This document shows positions 47,941 to 57,786 of a stretch of 64,000 bases of DNA, in pieces. The notes beneath the pieces were generated by a model that saw only the letters and a program-made list of their open reading frames with translations, searched no databases and had not been told where the DNA came from. Numbering within the stretch: the first letter of the stretch is position 1; each line of letters opens with the position of its first letter. Origin of the DNA: CBDHFQ01 sp965262565 (GTDB taxonomy: Bacteria > Bacteroidota > Bacteroidia > J057); assembly GCA_965262565.1 (NCBI GenBank), contig CBDHFQ010000005.1, positions 124,001 through 188,000 of the forward strand. The letters are read 5' to 3'. The position numbers were made by a program, and so were the translations under genes.

Positions 47941-49212
47941 TTATTTCTTTCCATACACCCTCACATAATCAATGATAAATTGCTGAGAAGTCACCGTCTC
48001 ATCCATTCCCTGAGCACCTCCCCATCCTCCTCCCATCGCGAGATTCAGAATAATATTCTGTGGTTGACCAAAGGGCCATTCTTTTTCATCCGCATGTTTA
48101 TCATACAGATAATATTCTTCCCCATCTACATATCCTCTTATTTCAGTAGGCCTCCATTCCACCGCATAGGTATGAAACTCTCCCGCTATATTGTCAATCT
48201 CTTTTGTACTACTAATCTGATTGCCAATTTTAAAGTAATATGCTGGCGTATGAACAGTGGCATGAGCGATTCCATCTCCACTCTCATTATCCACTTCATA
48301 TCCCACCGACTCTAGAATATCTATCTCCCCACAATAAGGCCAACTCTTCTCGTCCACATAGCTATCCCCCAACGTCCATCCTGCCGCCCAATTCCCTTTT
48401 TCTCTCGGAACTTTGGCACGAAACTCAATCTTTCCATATAAAAAGCTCACCCTTCCTCTGGTCGTCAATCTGGCTGAGGTCCACGGCTCCCCCATATCGT
48501 TCTTTCTCGCCTCAATAATTAAATGACCATCTTCCACCCTTGCATTCTCCTCCCGAGCTTCTGTATAATATTGCAATTCATTGTTCCCCCAACCCCAATT
48601 CCCGATATCATATATCCATTTAGTGGTATCTAAAGCACTATTCTCAAATTCATCCGACCATACGAGTTCCCATTCCTCCCCTTCCATCGATTGAGTTAAG
48701 GATTGAGGCGTAATTTGATGCGCTTTCATTAAGGTCCACTCAATATGATCGATATCAGCCGAACCCTTAGAAAGATGTAACCTCATCTGATGTTTGCCTG
48801 TATTAAATGGACTACCCTCCTTATAATAGCTGTTAAATTCTTTTTCTGTACCAATGGGGATATTTCCCGTCACATTATAAGTTCGCTCATCAGGATTGTC
48901 GTAATAATCCTCCAACCAAACCACAGCACTATCTTCTGTTCTAGCCACTACTTCCACCTTGTATCTTCCCGCTTTAGGTATGTCTACTTCAAAACCTATC
49001 CATCCAGGCTCAACCATATCCAGAAAGGTAATTCCATCCTCTTCTACCGAATTATACTTGCTACTCCCCACAGCAAAAGATTCAGCTTCCAAGCTTACCT
49101 TGGGAGGTGCTGATTGGACTACCTCAGCTTTATCCGTTGATTGCGGGTCCGTAGAGGTGCAACTAACGAACATTAACGCAAAGGAAACTAACAAATAGGA
49201 TGTATACTTCAT
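47941..49212 (-). CDS. GH16 endo-beta-glucanase lipoprotein with N-terminal binding domain
   Basis: 423 aa from the ATG at 49212, which gives a lipobox FVSC (Cys18); an upstream TTG adds an unlikely extension. Residues about 38-162 form a carbohydrate-binding-like beta domain (LEAESFAVG, then IDHIEW). The catalytic domain (about 180-423) opens with WSDEFENSALDTTKW and holds GEIDILESVG with Glu296, Asp298 and Glu301, the GH16 active site. It most likely cuts laminarin or another beta-1,3-glucan on the cell surface. The sugar porter gene precedes it on the same strand. Confidence 0.9.
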   Translation of the reverse strand: MKYTSYLLVSFALMFVSCTSTDPQSTDKAEVVQSAPPKVSLEAESFAVGSSKYNSVEEDGITFLDMVEPGWIGFEVDIPKAGRYKVEVVARTEDSAVVWLEDYYDNPDERTYNVTGNIPIGTEKEFNSYYKEGSPFNTGKHQMRLHLSKGSADIDHIEWTLMKAHQITPQSLTQSMEGEEWELVWSDEFENSALDTTKWIYDIGNWGWGNNELQYYTEAREENARVEDGHLIIEARKNDMGEPWTSARLTTRGRVSFLYGKIEFRAKVPREKGNWAAGWTLGDSYVDEKSWPYCGEIDILESVGYEVDNESGDGIAHATVHTPAYYFKIGNQISSTKEIDNIAGEFHTYAVEWRPTEIRGYVDGEEYYLYDKHADEKEWPFGQPQNIILNLAMGGGWGGAQGMDETVTSQQFIIDYVRVYGKK

Positions 49213-49320
49213 ATGAGATATTGTTAAGGCATTAAATATGTTAAAGAAGAAGTACAAAGAATAACAAACATTTAACCGATAAATTGAAAATCATTGTTGA
49301 GTTACCACTGATTAGAGACC

Positions 49321-50880
49321 TTAGGTTACCAGGATCTTTTCTAATTCTTCTAATGATTTTCCTTTAGTTTCTGGAACTACAAACCATACAAATATAAATC
49401 CAACAGCTGCGAATAATCCATATATCAGAAAAGTAGTACTGCTTCCTAAAGTAGACAGTTCCCATGGAAATACCAGCTGTACCAGAAAGCTGACACCAGA
49501 ATTCACAAATCCTGCCAACGAAATCGCTAACCCACGAACATTCAAGGGAAACAGTTCGGAAAATAGTACCCACATTACCGGACCTATAGAAACGGCAAAA
49601 GAAGCGACAAACCCCAAAATACCCACAAGAATGAGCATGGGATTAATATTAATCGCCGCAGTAATTAATTCGGATTCGTATTGTTGGGCCTGATCCTCTC
49701 CTAAAGCTTCTGTGAGGGCCTGTTTATAACTGATATCATTGTTAAAGGGTTGATCTACTAAACTCGAAAGTGATTCCTTATTTATTTCCGGTGCCAATGT
49801 GTTAAGCCCACTTTCCGTTAAAGTATAGGTGGCTGTATTAAAGCCATAGGCCAATAACAACATCGCTACAGTAATCCCTGCCATTCCAAAAATTAACAGA
49901 GGCCTTCTTCCCAATTTATCTATATACAGAATAGCTACAATGGTAAACACCAAATTCGTTAATCCCACTAAAATAGCCTGAACAAAAGAGGCGTCTGTCC
50001 CTATGCCTGATTGTTCGAAAATCATCGGCGCATAAAAGAATACAGAATTAATCCCCGTAATCTGCTGCAATATTGCCACCACAATCCCTATCATTAATAC
50101 TAGTCGCAAGGAAGGATTGAATAACTCACCATACCCTACCTTTTCCTTTTGTTGATCCGCCTTCAAACTTTCCTTAACTGCTAATATTTGCTCTTCCGCT
50201 TCTTCAGGAGAGACCACCTTTAAAAACGTATCCATAGCTTCCTCCTCTTTGCCTTTCATTAATTGCCAACGAGGACTTTCAGGTACCAAAAATAATCCTA
50301 TAAAGTAAAGGATCGCAGGCAAAGTCTCTAATCCTAGCATCCATCGCCAATTGTACTCATCAAACTTTAAGGCTTGAGCCCATGCTGCATCGGATTGACC
50401 TAATTTAAGGATGAGATAATTTGAAAAGAACGCTACCGATATTCCTATAACAATATTTAACTGGTTGAATGAAACCATTCGCCCTCTCATCTCAGGCGGG
50501 GCAATTTCAGCTATATACATAGGAGCTAAGATAAGGGCAAATCCTACCCCTACTCCCCCTAACATACGAGCAATTACCAGAAAGAGAAAATTCGGCGCCA
50601 TTGCTGAAGCGATAGCAGAAATAGCGAAAAGTATGGCAGCTACTACTAGAACTGGCTTTCGTCCGTATCTATCACTCAATGGCCCAGCTACCATCATCGC
50701 CAAGGTAGCGGATAAAGTAAGTGAGCCTACAGACCAACCCAGTTGAATCTTGGTCAAATCAAACTGGGATTCTATAAACTTGACCACTCCGGAAATCACC
50801 GAAGCATCAAACCCCATTAAAAAGCCCCCTAAAGCCACAATGAGGGCCACGCGAGTAGTGTATCCTTGTTTTTTAGTCAT
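49321..50880 (-). CDS. MFS sugar porter family transporter
   Basis: 519 aa from the ATG at 50880. Twelve membrane helices and the sugar porter motifs are visible: GGFLMGFDASVISG, GPLSDRYGRKPVL, MRGRMVSFNQL, PESPRWQLMKG, QQITGINSVFFYAP and PETKGKSLEELE. It imports hexose or pentose with protons. Between helices nine and ten it has a longer insertion of about 75 residues (around 350-420) than typical bacterial members. It precedes the GH16 gene by 108 bases and may import its products. Confidence 0.9.
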   Translation of the reverse strand: MTKKQGYTTRVALIVALGGFLMGFDASVISGVVKFIESQFDLTKIQLGWSVGSLTLSATLAMMVAGPLSDRYGRKPVLVVAAILFAISAIASAMAPNFLFLVIARMLGGVGVGFALILAPMYIAEIAPPEMRGRMVSFNQLNIVIGISVAFFSNYLILKLGQSDAAWAQALKFDEYNWRWMLGLETLPAILYFIGLFLVPESPRWQLMKGKEEEAMDTFLKVVSPEEAEEQILAVKESLKADQQKEKVGYGELFNPSLRLVLMIGIVVAILQQITGINSVFFYAPMIFEQSGIGTDASFVQAILVGLTNLVFTIVAILYIDKLGRRPLLIFGMAGITVAMLLLAYGFNTATYTLTESGLNTLAPEINKESLSSLVDQPFNNDISYKQALTEALGEDQAQQYESELITAAININPMLILVGILGFVASFAVSIGPVMWVLFSELFPLNVRGLAISLAGFVNSGVSFLVQLVFPWELSTLGSSTTFLIYGLFAAVGFIFVWFVVPETKGKSLEELEKILVT

Positions 50881-51083
50881 CAATATAAATTTAATAAGCC
50901 AGTCATTCCTTACCCCTCTTGAGGTAGAATATATTAAAAAATCTTGTATTTCGTATCAATGTATTCTACATGTACCCCAGATTCACACCAAAAAAAATAG
51001 ACCAAATATCGCATTAGAAAAATATGCATATTAACACAATTGAGACACATGGATTTATTTATATATTATATGTACCTCCCCCC

Positions 51084-54000
51084 TCAAAAGGGATTCTTCA
51101 AATACGCCAACAAATGCTTCATTTCCTCCACAGATATTTGGTCGGCTAATCCTTCAGGCATCCCTGACTGCTTCATCGAACGTAACTGATCTATGTGGGA
51201 CCTACTGATCTTGATCTCATTCCCTGATGCTTCCCTAATTAGGAGTTGATCATTAAGTTCTTCAGCGATGATCCCGTACAACTTATCCCCATTGTTCAGT
51301 TGTATATCCCATAATTCATATCCATCCGCTATCGCTTTATTTGGAAGAAGCACATCTTGCAAAATAGCTACCTTGGTCCTGTTGCGAATAGAGGCTAAGT
51401 CCGGTCCAAAAGGCATTCCATATTCTCCTCCCATTTGATGACAACTACTACACACTGCTTCAAACACTTCCTTTCCTCCTTCTATATTTCCCCTACCTTC
51501 TACTGCTAATTCATACCTCTTCAAGATTTCTTCCGCCAAATGATCCTCAGCAACTAATAACTCCCTGGCTTCTCGTTTAATATCATCATTCCAGTGATTC
51601 AGTAATCTTAATTTGACGGGCCAACTAATCGTAGCTGCCTGTATATTTCCCTTTTCGACTTGCGCTAATATCCTCCATGAAGATGCTTCTCTTCTGGAAA
51701 AAAGCTTGAGGGCTTCTTGCTGTAAAGAGGAGGTAAGATCGTGCCAATGGCTAAATACGTAAGTCTCTATTTCTCTATCTTCTTCTGCTATGTCATTCAA
51801 TTCCTGTAAAGCAGCTTTCTGTACATCTATGGCTTCGGTTGGTTGAATAAGGGATAACAACAGCGCTGTATAGGTGCTAGTATTTTCAAGTCCCAACAAA
51901 TGAATAGCATCCACCTGTAATGCGGCAGTACCTTCCCTGCTCCTTAAGATGCGTTCTGCCAGATCTAATTGCTTACCCTTTCCTTGATTTGGCAACCCCA
52001 ATATGCTCAACAATTCTATGGCAGCAGCACGAAGTTCAGTCTCAACTACGGGATCAAATTGGCTGATTAATAACCGCTTTTCAGGTTCAAAAGCCCTTTT
52101 CATTGGCACATCTACTTCCTTCATTCCCTTTGCTAATCCTTCTAGCGCTGCAGATCCCCACCAAGGTACTATTCCATTTGAGGGCCGTATAGAAGTACTT
52201 ATCAACCTTTTAATGTCAGAAGTCTCGTTCGATCGTCCTAACATTTCACTGGCTTTAGAGATAAAAGAAGCGGCCTTCTCCTGCTCAGAAGATGATACAC
52301 CTTGATTCATTGATTGGATTAAGGATAACTCGCTTTGAGAAGAAGCTTTCAGTGCCATTATTTGGGTCCAATCATCCTCTATTCCTTTTTGCAACAAGTT
52401 CTGAATAATAGGTTCAGCTTCGGCCCATTGGTACAGAGAAAGAGAACATAATAACTGAAATCTCACTTTGGAATTCGGATCATTTTGTAAAGCCAATACT
52501 TCTGTCTTGAGTTCTTGTTGTAGCTCTGGATGAAGCTCGATCATTTTCAAGGCATTTTCTCTTAGTCCAGCCGTCTTGTGCGTAAGTGCTTTCCGAATCA
52601 ATTTTGCATCTACTTGCCGCAAGCCTTCAAGCGTCCATAAAGTATGCAACAGCCCTAGATCGGATTCAGTCTCTAAGCCAACATCTATTAATGCTTCCTT
52701 AAGTTGTTGTAGTTGATCCGCATTTCTATCTCTATGAACCAATAATCTCTGTGCATTTCTTCTCCACCATACATTTTTATCTGCTAATAAAGGGATCAAT
52801 TCTGGATCAGTCATTTCTCCCAATTTTTTGGATGATTGTTTACTGGCATTAGCAGCCTGGGTAGAGGAAATTTTATAAATCCTACCTTTATCCTTTCCAT
52901 TGTATAATTGACCTGATGTTACTACTTCTTCGGCCATCCATTCAGGATGTTCTATGTATTGACGATGATAATCCAGTACATACAGATCTCCTGAAGGCCC
53001 AATGTAGAAATTTACGGGACGAAACCAACTATCTCTGGAAGCCAAAAACTCCTTTCGCTCAAATTGTCGTTCAGCCACATAGGAAGCCCCTTGCCCCATC
53101 AATTTATCTGTGTGAATGAGATTGTGTACAGGTTCGGCAATAAAACTTAATTGATCATATGCTTCAGGGAAAGCTCCGCCCTGATATAGAGTCAATCCGC
53201 AAGAGGAAGTAATGGTTCCCACATCGGTCAATACTTGATGTTCAGGATGATCTGTCATTGGAAAAATCTCTGCTCCTGGTCCATAAGAAGGTAAATATTG
53301 TGTGGTAGAAGTGAGGGGTAACTGCTTTCCACCTTCCAGATATCTAGCTGCAATGACTTCGTGAAATAGATGATGTGCATTACTCGTATAAAACAGATGT
53401 CCCCAGTCATCAAAGCTGTAACCAAATTGCGTACTTCCTGAAAGCATCTCCAGCTTATGTTGTTCCGGTTGAAATCGAACCGCCCTTTCATTCGCATTTT
53501 TAGGTAAACTGGGAGCATCAGGGACATTGGGAAAGGTAATTCGTGTGCCTTCATCCCCAAATTCCTCCACAAAAGTTTTGGTGATAAATGCTCCTTCATG
53601 TCCAAGATAAATCCAATTATCTAATCCATAAGAAGGGGAATTCATATTATGCTGTGGATTGGAGCGGGAAAAGCCGGTAAGCATGACCTCTATATGATCT
53701 GCCTTGTCATCTCCATCCGTATCTTCCAAATATAAAACATTAGGAGCATCTGTTACGATCCACCCTTCTTTCCATTTCATGATTCCATTAGGCAATACTA
53801 ATTCATCAGCAAATACCACTCGTTCATCAGGTAATCCATCTTTATCCTTATCTAACAACTTAATGACTCGACCACTTCCTTTCACATCGAGCGGATACCC
53901 TGGCATTTCTACTACAAACCAATCTCCCTGTTCATCTATTTCCATCGCTACCGGATCTTTCACCAAGGGCTCAGCGGCGATTAATTCTATTTGAAATCCT

Positions 54001-54104
54001 TCCGCCAGGTGGAAATCGGACACATCTGGAGAAGAGCTATGGTCGTTGGAACAACTACATAAAAAAATCAGAGAACCAAAGAGCGAATGTAATGCGGGTT
54101 TCAT
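51084..54104 (-). CDS. PVC-type heme-binding (DUF7133) propeller-HEAT-cytochrome c lipoprotein
   Basis: 1006 aa from the ATG at 54104. The open frame extends 75 codons further upstream, but that part has no signal peptide and occupies the promoter region, so it is excluded. The lipobox is LCSC. Residues about 25-430 form a beta-propeller dehydrogenase-like domain (PLVKDPVAMEIDEQGDWFV). HEAT-like helical repeats follow (about 440-850). A cytochrome c with CSSCH (Cys885, Cys888, His889) and ELWDIQLNNGDKLYG ends the protein. Such proteins probably oxidise sugars or alcohols in the periplasm and pass electrons to the heme. Confidence 0.85.
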   Translation of the reverse strand: MKPALHSLFGSLIFLCSCSNDHSSSPDVSDFHLAEGFQIELIAAEPLVKDPVAMEIDEQGDWFVVEMPGYPLDVKGSGRVIKLLDKDKDGLPDERVVFADELVLPNGIMKWKEGWIVTDAPNVLYLEDTDGDDKADHIEVMLTGFSRSNPQHNMNSPSYGLDNWIYLGHEGAFITKTFVEEFGDEGTRITFPNVPDAPSLPKNANERAVRFQPEQHKLEMLSGSTQFGYSFDDWGHLFYTSNAHHLFHEVIAARYLEGGKQLPLTSTTQYLPSYGPGAEIFPMTDHPEHQVLTDVGTITSSCGLTLYQGGAFPEAYDQLSFIAEPVHNLIHTDKLMGQGASYVAERQFERKEFLASRDSWFRPVNFYIGPSGDLYVLDYHRQYIEHPEWMAEEVVTSGQLYNGKDKGRIYKISSTQAANASKQSSKKLGEMTDPELIPLLADKNVWWRRNAQRLLVHRDRNADQLQQLKEALIDVGLETESDLGLLHTLWTLEGLRQVDAKLIRKALTHKTAGLRENALKMIELHPELQQELKTEVLALQNDPNSKVRFQLLCSLSLYQWAEAEPIIQNLLQKGIEDDWTQIMALKASSQSELSLIQSMNQGVSSSEQEKAASFISKASEMLGRSNETSDIKRLISTSIRPSNGIVPWWGSAALEGLAKGMKEVDVPMKRAFEPEKRLLISQFDPVVETELRAAAIELLSILGLPNQGKGKQLDLAERILRSREGTAALQVDAIHLLGLENTSTYTALLLSLIQPTEAIDVQKAALQELNDIAEEDREIETYVFSHWHDLTSSLQQEALKLFSRREASSWRILAQVEKGNIQAATISWPVKLRLLNHWNDDIKREARELLVAEDHLAEEILKRYELAVEGRGNIEGGKEVFEAVCSSCHQMGGEYGMPFGPDLASIRNRTKVAILQDVLLPNKAIADGYELWDIQLNNGDKLYGIIAEELNDQLLIREASGNEIKISRSHIDQLRSMKQSGMPEGLADQISVEEMKHLLAYLKNPF

Positions 54105-54273
54105 AGGAGTTAACTCATTAGAATCAGCCTTAAGATATTCAATAAATATGAAATATTCTATATATATGAATTCTTCTGTGGAAACTATCAGGATAGCTAG
54201 TCGAATTAATTGACTATCTTCTATTTTATTAGAATATTTCTGCAAATTTCCTCTCAACCTTAATACATCATTT

Positions 54274-55902
54274 ATGTTCCTTGTTCCCTTATTTTCTAAA
54301 TATATACCTCTCTTCCTCATATGCTCCATGCTGTTTTTCCACCTGCCGATGGAAGCACAACTCCCTTCATTTTCCTGGCCCGACGGGAAAAAGGCGGCTA
54401 TCAGCCTGAGTTTTGATGATGCGCGAACTTCGCATCCTGAGACTGGGAAAGAGCTATTCAGAAGACTTCAAACAAAAGTTACTTTCTATGTGCTTCCTGG
54501 TGCTGTGGAGGAACATTTAGAAGATTGGAAAGAAATGGTGGAAGATGGACATGAAATTGGAAATCACACCGTATATCATCCTTGCACAGGAAATTTCTCC
54601 TGGTCCAGGGATAACGCATTAGAAGATTACTCCATTTCCAGTATGCGCCAGGAATTATTAGCTGCTAATCAACAAATTCAGGAGATGCTAGGGATAGTTC
54701 CAGTCTCTTATGCTTACACCTGCGGAAATACCTTTGTAGGAAGAGGAGCCCATACCAAAAGTTACGTCCCGCTTGTACATGAATTGTTTGGCAGTGGCAG
54801 GGGATTCATGAATGAAGCCCTTAATGATCCGCTATTTGTGGATCTTGGTCAATTGCAAGGAATAGATATGGATGGAAAGAGTTTTGAACAGGATATTATG
54901 CCACGTATAGAGGAAGCTGTAGAAAATGGGCAATGGTTGGTATTAGCTGGACATGAGATTGGGGAAGGGGGTAGGCAAACTACTCGCATTGATATGTTGG
55001 AACAGTTAATAGAATATGTGGGCCAACATTCCGAGGATATATGGTTGGCTCCTGTAGGTGAGGTAGCGGCTCATATCAAACAACAGAGAACCCAAACAGC
55101 TGCTGACCTCAAACCATTACTGAGTTTTTGTGCTACTTTTGATAAAGGGTATGATGCGGATTATGCTAAAGGCGATGGAGCGATCTATGGAGCGTCTTCT
55201 TATTCCGATCACAAGCAAGCTATACCACATATGATTCCCGAAGAAGTCCAGATTGCTGAAGGGAAAGGGTATAGAGGAAATGCATTGGAATTTAAAAGAA
55301 AAGGAGCGCCCGCTATTTTTTATCTGGCTAAGGACAATATGAACTACAACACAACGAATTGGAGTGGTACTATTTCTTTATGGCTGAGTCTTTCTCCTGA
55401 GATTGATCTGGCTCCTGGATATACAGATCCTATTCAAATTACCGATTCAGGCTATGATGACGCTGCTTTATGGGTAGATTTCACAAAAGAGAACCCAAGA
55501 GATTTTCGCATGGGAGTGTTTGGAGATGTATCTGTATGGAATCCAGAGAAAAAGAGTCCAGATACGAATGAAGATTTTCTTAATCGCGTTTTATTGGCTA
55601 AAGATCTACCTTTCTCTCGCGCTCGTTGGACCCATGTAGTTATTAGTTTTTCAGGTTTACATACGGAACAAGGAACAGCCTCATTTTACATTAATGGAGA
55701 ATTACAGGGGAGTAGATCTATTGAAGAGCCTTTCAGTTGGGAAGAGGAACAAGCGAAAATATTTTTGGGCCTAAATTTCATTGGGTTGATGGATGAAGTT
55801 GCTGTTTTTGATCGTGCATTAACGGCAGAAGAGGTGAGTATGTTGTATGGATTACCTGAGGGAATCAAAGCGTTACTTGAAAATGTTGGTACGGAAAATT
55901 AA
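54274..55902 (+). CDS. polysaccharide deacetylase with C-terminal LamG-like domain
   Basis: 542 aa with a signal peptide (to MEAQ). The NodB domain (about 35-260) shows ISLSFDDAR with Asp48/Asp49 and GNHTVYHP with His98 and His102, the metal triad. The region about 285-535 is a concanavalin/LamG fold (TISLWLSL, then GLMDEVAVFDRALTAEEV), probably for glycan binding. It is probably a secreted carbohydrate esterase that removes acetyl groups. It diverges from the PVC-type cytochrome gene, and the susCD operon converges with it. Confidence 0.85.
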   Translation: MFLVPLFSKYIPLFLICSMLFFHLPMEAQLPSFSWPDGKKAAISLSFDDARTSHPETGKELFRRLQTKVTFYVLPGAVEEHLEDWKEMVEDGHEIGNHTVYHPCTGNFSWSRDNALEDYSISSMRQELLAANQQIQEMLGIVPVSYAYTCGNTFVGRGAHTKSYVPLVHELFGSGRGFMNEALNDPLFVDLGQLQGIDMDGKSFEQDIMPRIEEAVENGQWLVLAGHEIGEGGRQTTRIDMLEQLIEYVGQHSEDIWLAPVGEVAAHIKQQRTQTAADLKPLLSFCATFDKGYDADYAKGDGAIYGASSYSDHKQAIPHMIPEEVQIAEGKGYRGNALEFKRKGAPAIFYLAKDNMNYNTTNWSGTISLWLSLSPEIDLAPGYTDPIQITDSGYDDAALWVDFTKENPRDFRMGVFGDVSVWNPEKKSPDTNEDFLNRVLLAKDLPFSRARWTHVVISFSGLHTEQGTASFYINGELQGSRSIEEPFSWEEEQAKIFLGLNFIGLMDEVAVFDRALTAEEVSMLYGLPEGIKALLENVGTEN

Positions 55903-55921
55903 TATTAATACGATAAGTGAA

Positions 55922-55952
55922 CAAAAAAAGCACGAAGCATAAAGCCTCGTGC
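55922..55952 (-). terminator. terminator of the susCD operon
   Basis: GCACGA and TCGTGC (55930-55952) form the stem, extended by GC pairs after one mismatch. On the minus strand a run of seven T follows, so it ends the susD transcript. Confidence 0.75.
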
Positions 55953-56027
55953 AAAAAACGTCCATAAAGTAATTAACATAAACTAAAAAAGATTTTTTAC
56001 TTAATGTTATTCTTGATTATTGAGGGA

Positions 56028-57773
56028 TTAGTATCCAGGATTTTGTGTATAGACACCTCCTGTAAAGTCGATTTCTCTCTGGGGGATAGGATAGTATTCA
56101 TCTCTACCGGCGGTAAATTGGGCGTTGATCAGAAAGTCTCGCTTAGTACTTTCTTCCGCCAAATACGCATTTAGTGTTTCTGCTGCTTCTCCCCATCTTA
56201 CTAAATCAAACCATCTATGTCCTTCCATGGCAAACTCTAGTCTTCGTTCGAATTTTAGCGCATTCCAGGCAAAATCCTTGTCAGGGAAGGATTCGTATTC
56301 TCCTATGCTGTAAATATCCTCAGCTCCTGCCTCCAACGGTCGTTGGGTACTTGCCGCAGCTCTGGCTCTAATTTGGTTGATGATCGGCAGAGCCTCTGTA
56401 AATCGGTCTAGTTGAATCAAGGCCTCAGCTTTCCAGAGAAGTACCTCCGCATATCTGATGAAGTCGACATTTTTCGAAGTACCTGTAAATGGCCCTTCTT
56501 TTCTGTAACATGAGCAATCTGGTGCCTGCTGTTCTTTCATGTTTCCAAAATAGCCATATACCCCGGGATCTCTGGCCCAACTGAAATTATAAATCATATC
56601 CCCTTCTGTATTGACGGTTGTTCTGTACTTAAACGGTCTTCCAGGAATCCCAATAGTGTGATCTATTCGCGGATCCAGGGTTAATCCAGGATCAGGAGGG
56701 GTAATTCCATTTGCATCTACTGTAGCAAAAATATCTGCATCGTTAAATGTATCGAGGAGAGGTAAGCCATTCGCATCCGTTTTGAAAGCATTGACTAAAT
56801 TTTGGCTCGCCAGATGAAATCCGCAACAACCGTATAATCCGGTTCCATGTGGAGAATTCAAGCCAATCACATAACTTACTCTGCTTACCGTGGTTCCATC
56901 ATTGATAGAAAATTGAGCTGCCCAGATAGATTCTGGTCCATTATCAAACCCATCAAGGTAATTATTCCCAAAGTCCGGCTCCAAACTTCCGGTAACCTCA
57001 TCTACAAAACTAATCACCTCCTCCAAACGGGAACTATTAATATTTACGACTCTATGCTGATCATCCTGCTCATAAGCCTGAAATAATCGCAATTTAGCCA
57101 GATAAGCAGCAGCAGCATTTCTATCTGCCCGGCCCACCTGATCCTGAGATTGGGGTAGATTGTTGTAAGCAAACAGAAAATCTTCTGCGATTCTGTCCCA
57201 AAGTACATTGTTATCTACATCATTGGTTACCTGGGCCGCTTCTTCCTGAGTAAGCTCTTCAGTAATATAAGGCACCTTCTTAAAGAGGAGTTTCAACATG
57301 AAGTGAGAATGAGCTCTTAGAAACCTCAATTCTGCCTGCCTTATCGTTTTTTCAGGATATTCGGTATCAGGAACATCGTTTATCACTGATAAAGCGAAAT
57401 TAGCTCTGGAAATAGCTTTGTAGTAATTGGTCCATGTACGTGGAGCAAACCAATCCAATGGATCATCGGCTACCGTAAGGTTGTATTGTTCATAGCGGTC
57501 TACTACATCTACATCGCCTCTACCTCCACCACCTTTATATGCATCATCAGACCTGACACTACCAAAAGCCCACATATGTGTTAGAGGACCGACCATATCG
57601 TCATTTGTGATTCCAGCATAAGCTGCTACGACCAGCCCTTCTGCATTTTCCGCAGTGGCTACATTTTCATTTGAGAGAACTCCTTCGGGTTCATATTCAA
57701 GGAAGTCCTCAGAACATGCTGTCAACAAGAAGGCAGCAAGGATTCCGGAGAAAAGAGAAATATATTTTTTCAT
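56028..57773 (-). CDS. susD: SusD/RagB family surface glycan-binding lipoprotein
   Basis: 581 aa with lipobox LLTAC (Cys20) followed by SEDFLEYEPEG, a typical SusD start. The helical TPR-like core contains RQAELRFLRAHSHFMLKLLF; the C-terminus has DFIRYAEVLLWKAEALIQL and RWFDLVRWGEA, and ends with YPIPQREID and NPGY. It forms the lid over the SusC transporter and captures oligosaccharides at the cell surface. It starts 13 bases after susC. The glycan is unknown; the nearby GH16 and deacetylase genes suggest a beta-glucan or acetylated glycan. Confidence 0.93.
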   Translation of the reverse strand: MKKYISLFSGILAAFLLTACSEDFLEYEPEGVLSNENVATAENAEGLVVAAYAGITNDDMVGPLTHMWAFGSVRSDDAYKGGGGRGDVDVVDRYEQYNLTVADDPLDWFAPRTWTNYYKAISRANFALSVINDVPDTEYPEKTIRQAELRFLRAHSHFMLKLLFKKVPYITEELTQEEAAQVTNDVDNNVLWDRIAEDFLFAYNNLPQSQDQVGRADRNAAAAYLAKLRLFQAYEQDDQHRVVNINSSRLEEVISFVDEVTGSLEPDFGNNYLDGFDNGPESIWAAQFSINDGTTVSRVSYVIGLNSPHGTGLYGCCGFHLASQNLVNAFKTDANGLPLLDTFNDADIFATVDANGITPPDPGLTLDPRIDHTIGIPGRPFKYRTTVNTEGDMIYNFSWARDPGVYGYFGNMKEQQAPDCSCYRKEGPFTGTSKNVDFIRYAEVLLWKAEALIQLDRFTEALPIINQIRARAAASTQRPLEAGAEDIYSIGEYESFPDKDFAWNALKFERRLEFAMEGHRWFDLVRWGEAAETLNAYLAEESTKRDFLINAQFTAGRDEYYPIPQREIDFTGGVYTQNPGY

Positions 57774-57786
57774 TTTATGTAGGTTG

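Noticed and set aside
47902..48315. 137-codon ORF antisense to the GH16 gene
   Set aside because: It overlaps the catalytic domain of a clear GH16 gene and has low-complexity Ser/His composition.
54105..54329. 75-codon N-terminal extension of the PVC-type cytochrome gene
   Set aside because: It precedes the lipoprotein signal, is rich in Ile, Tyr and Glu, and overlaps the start of the divergent deacetylase gene. The signal peptide fixes the start at 54104.
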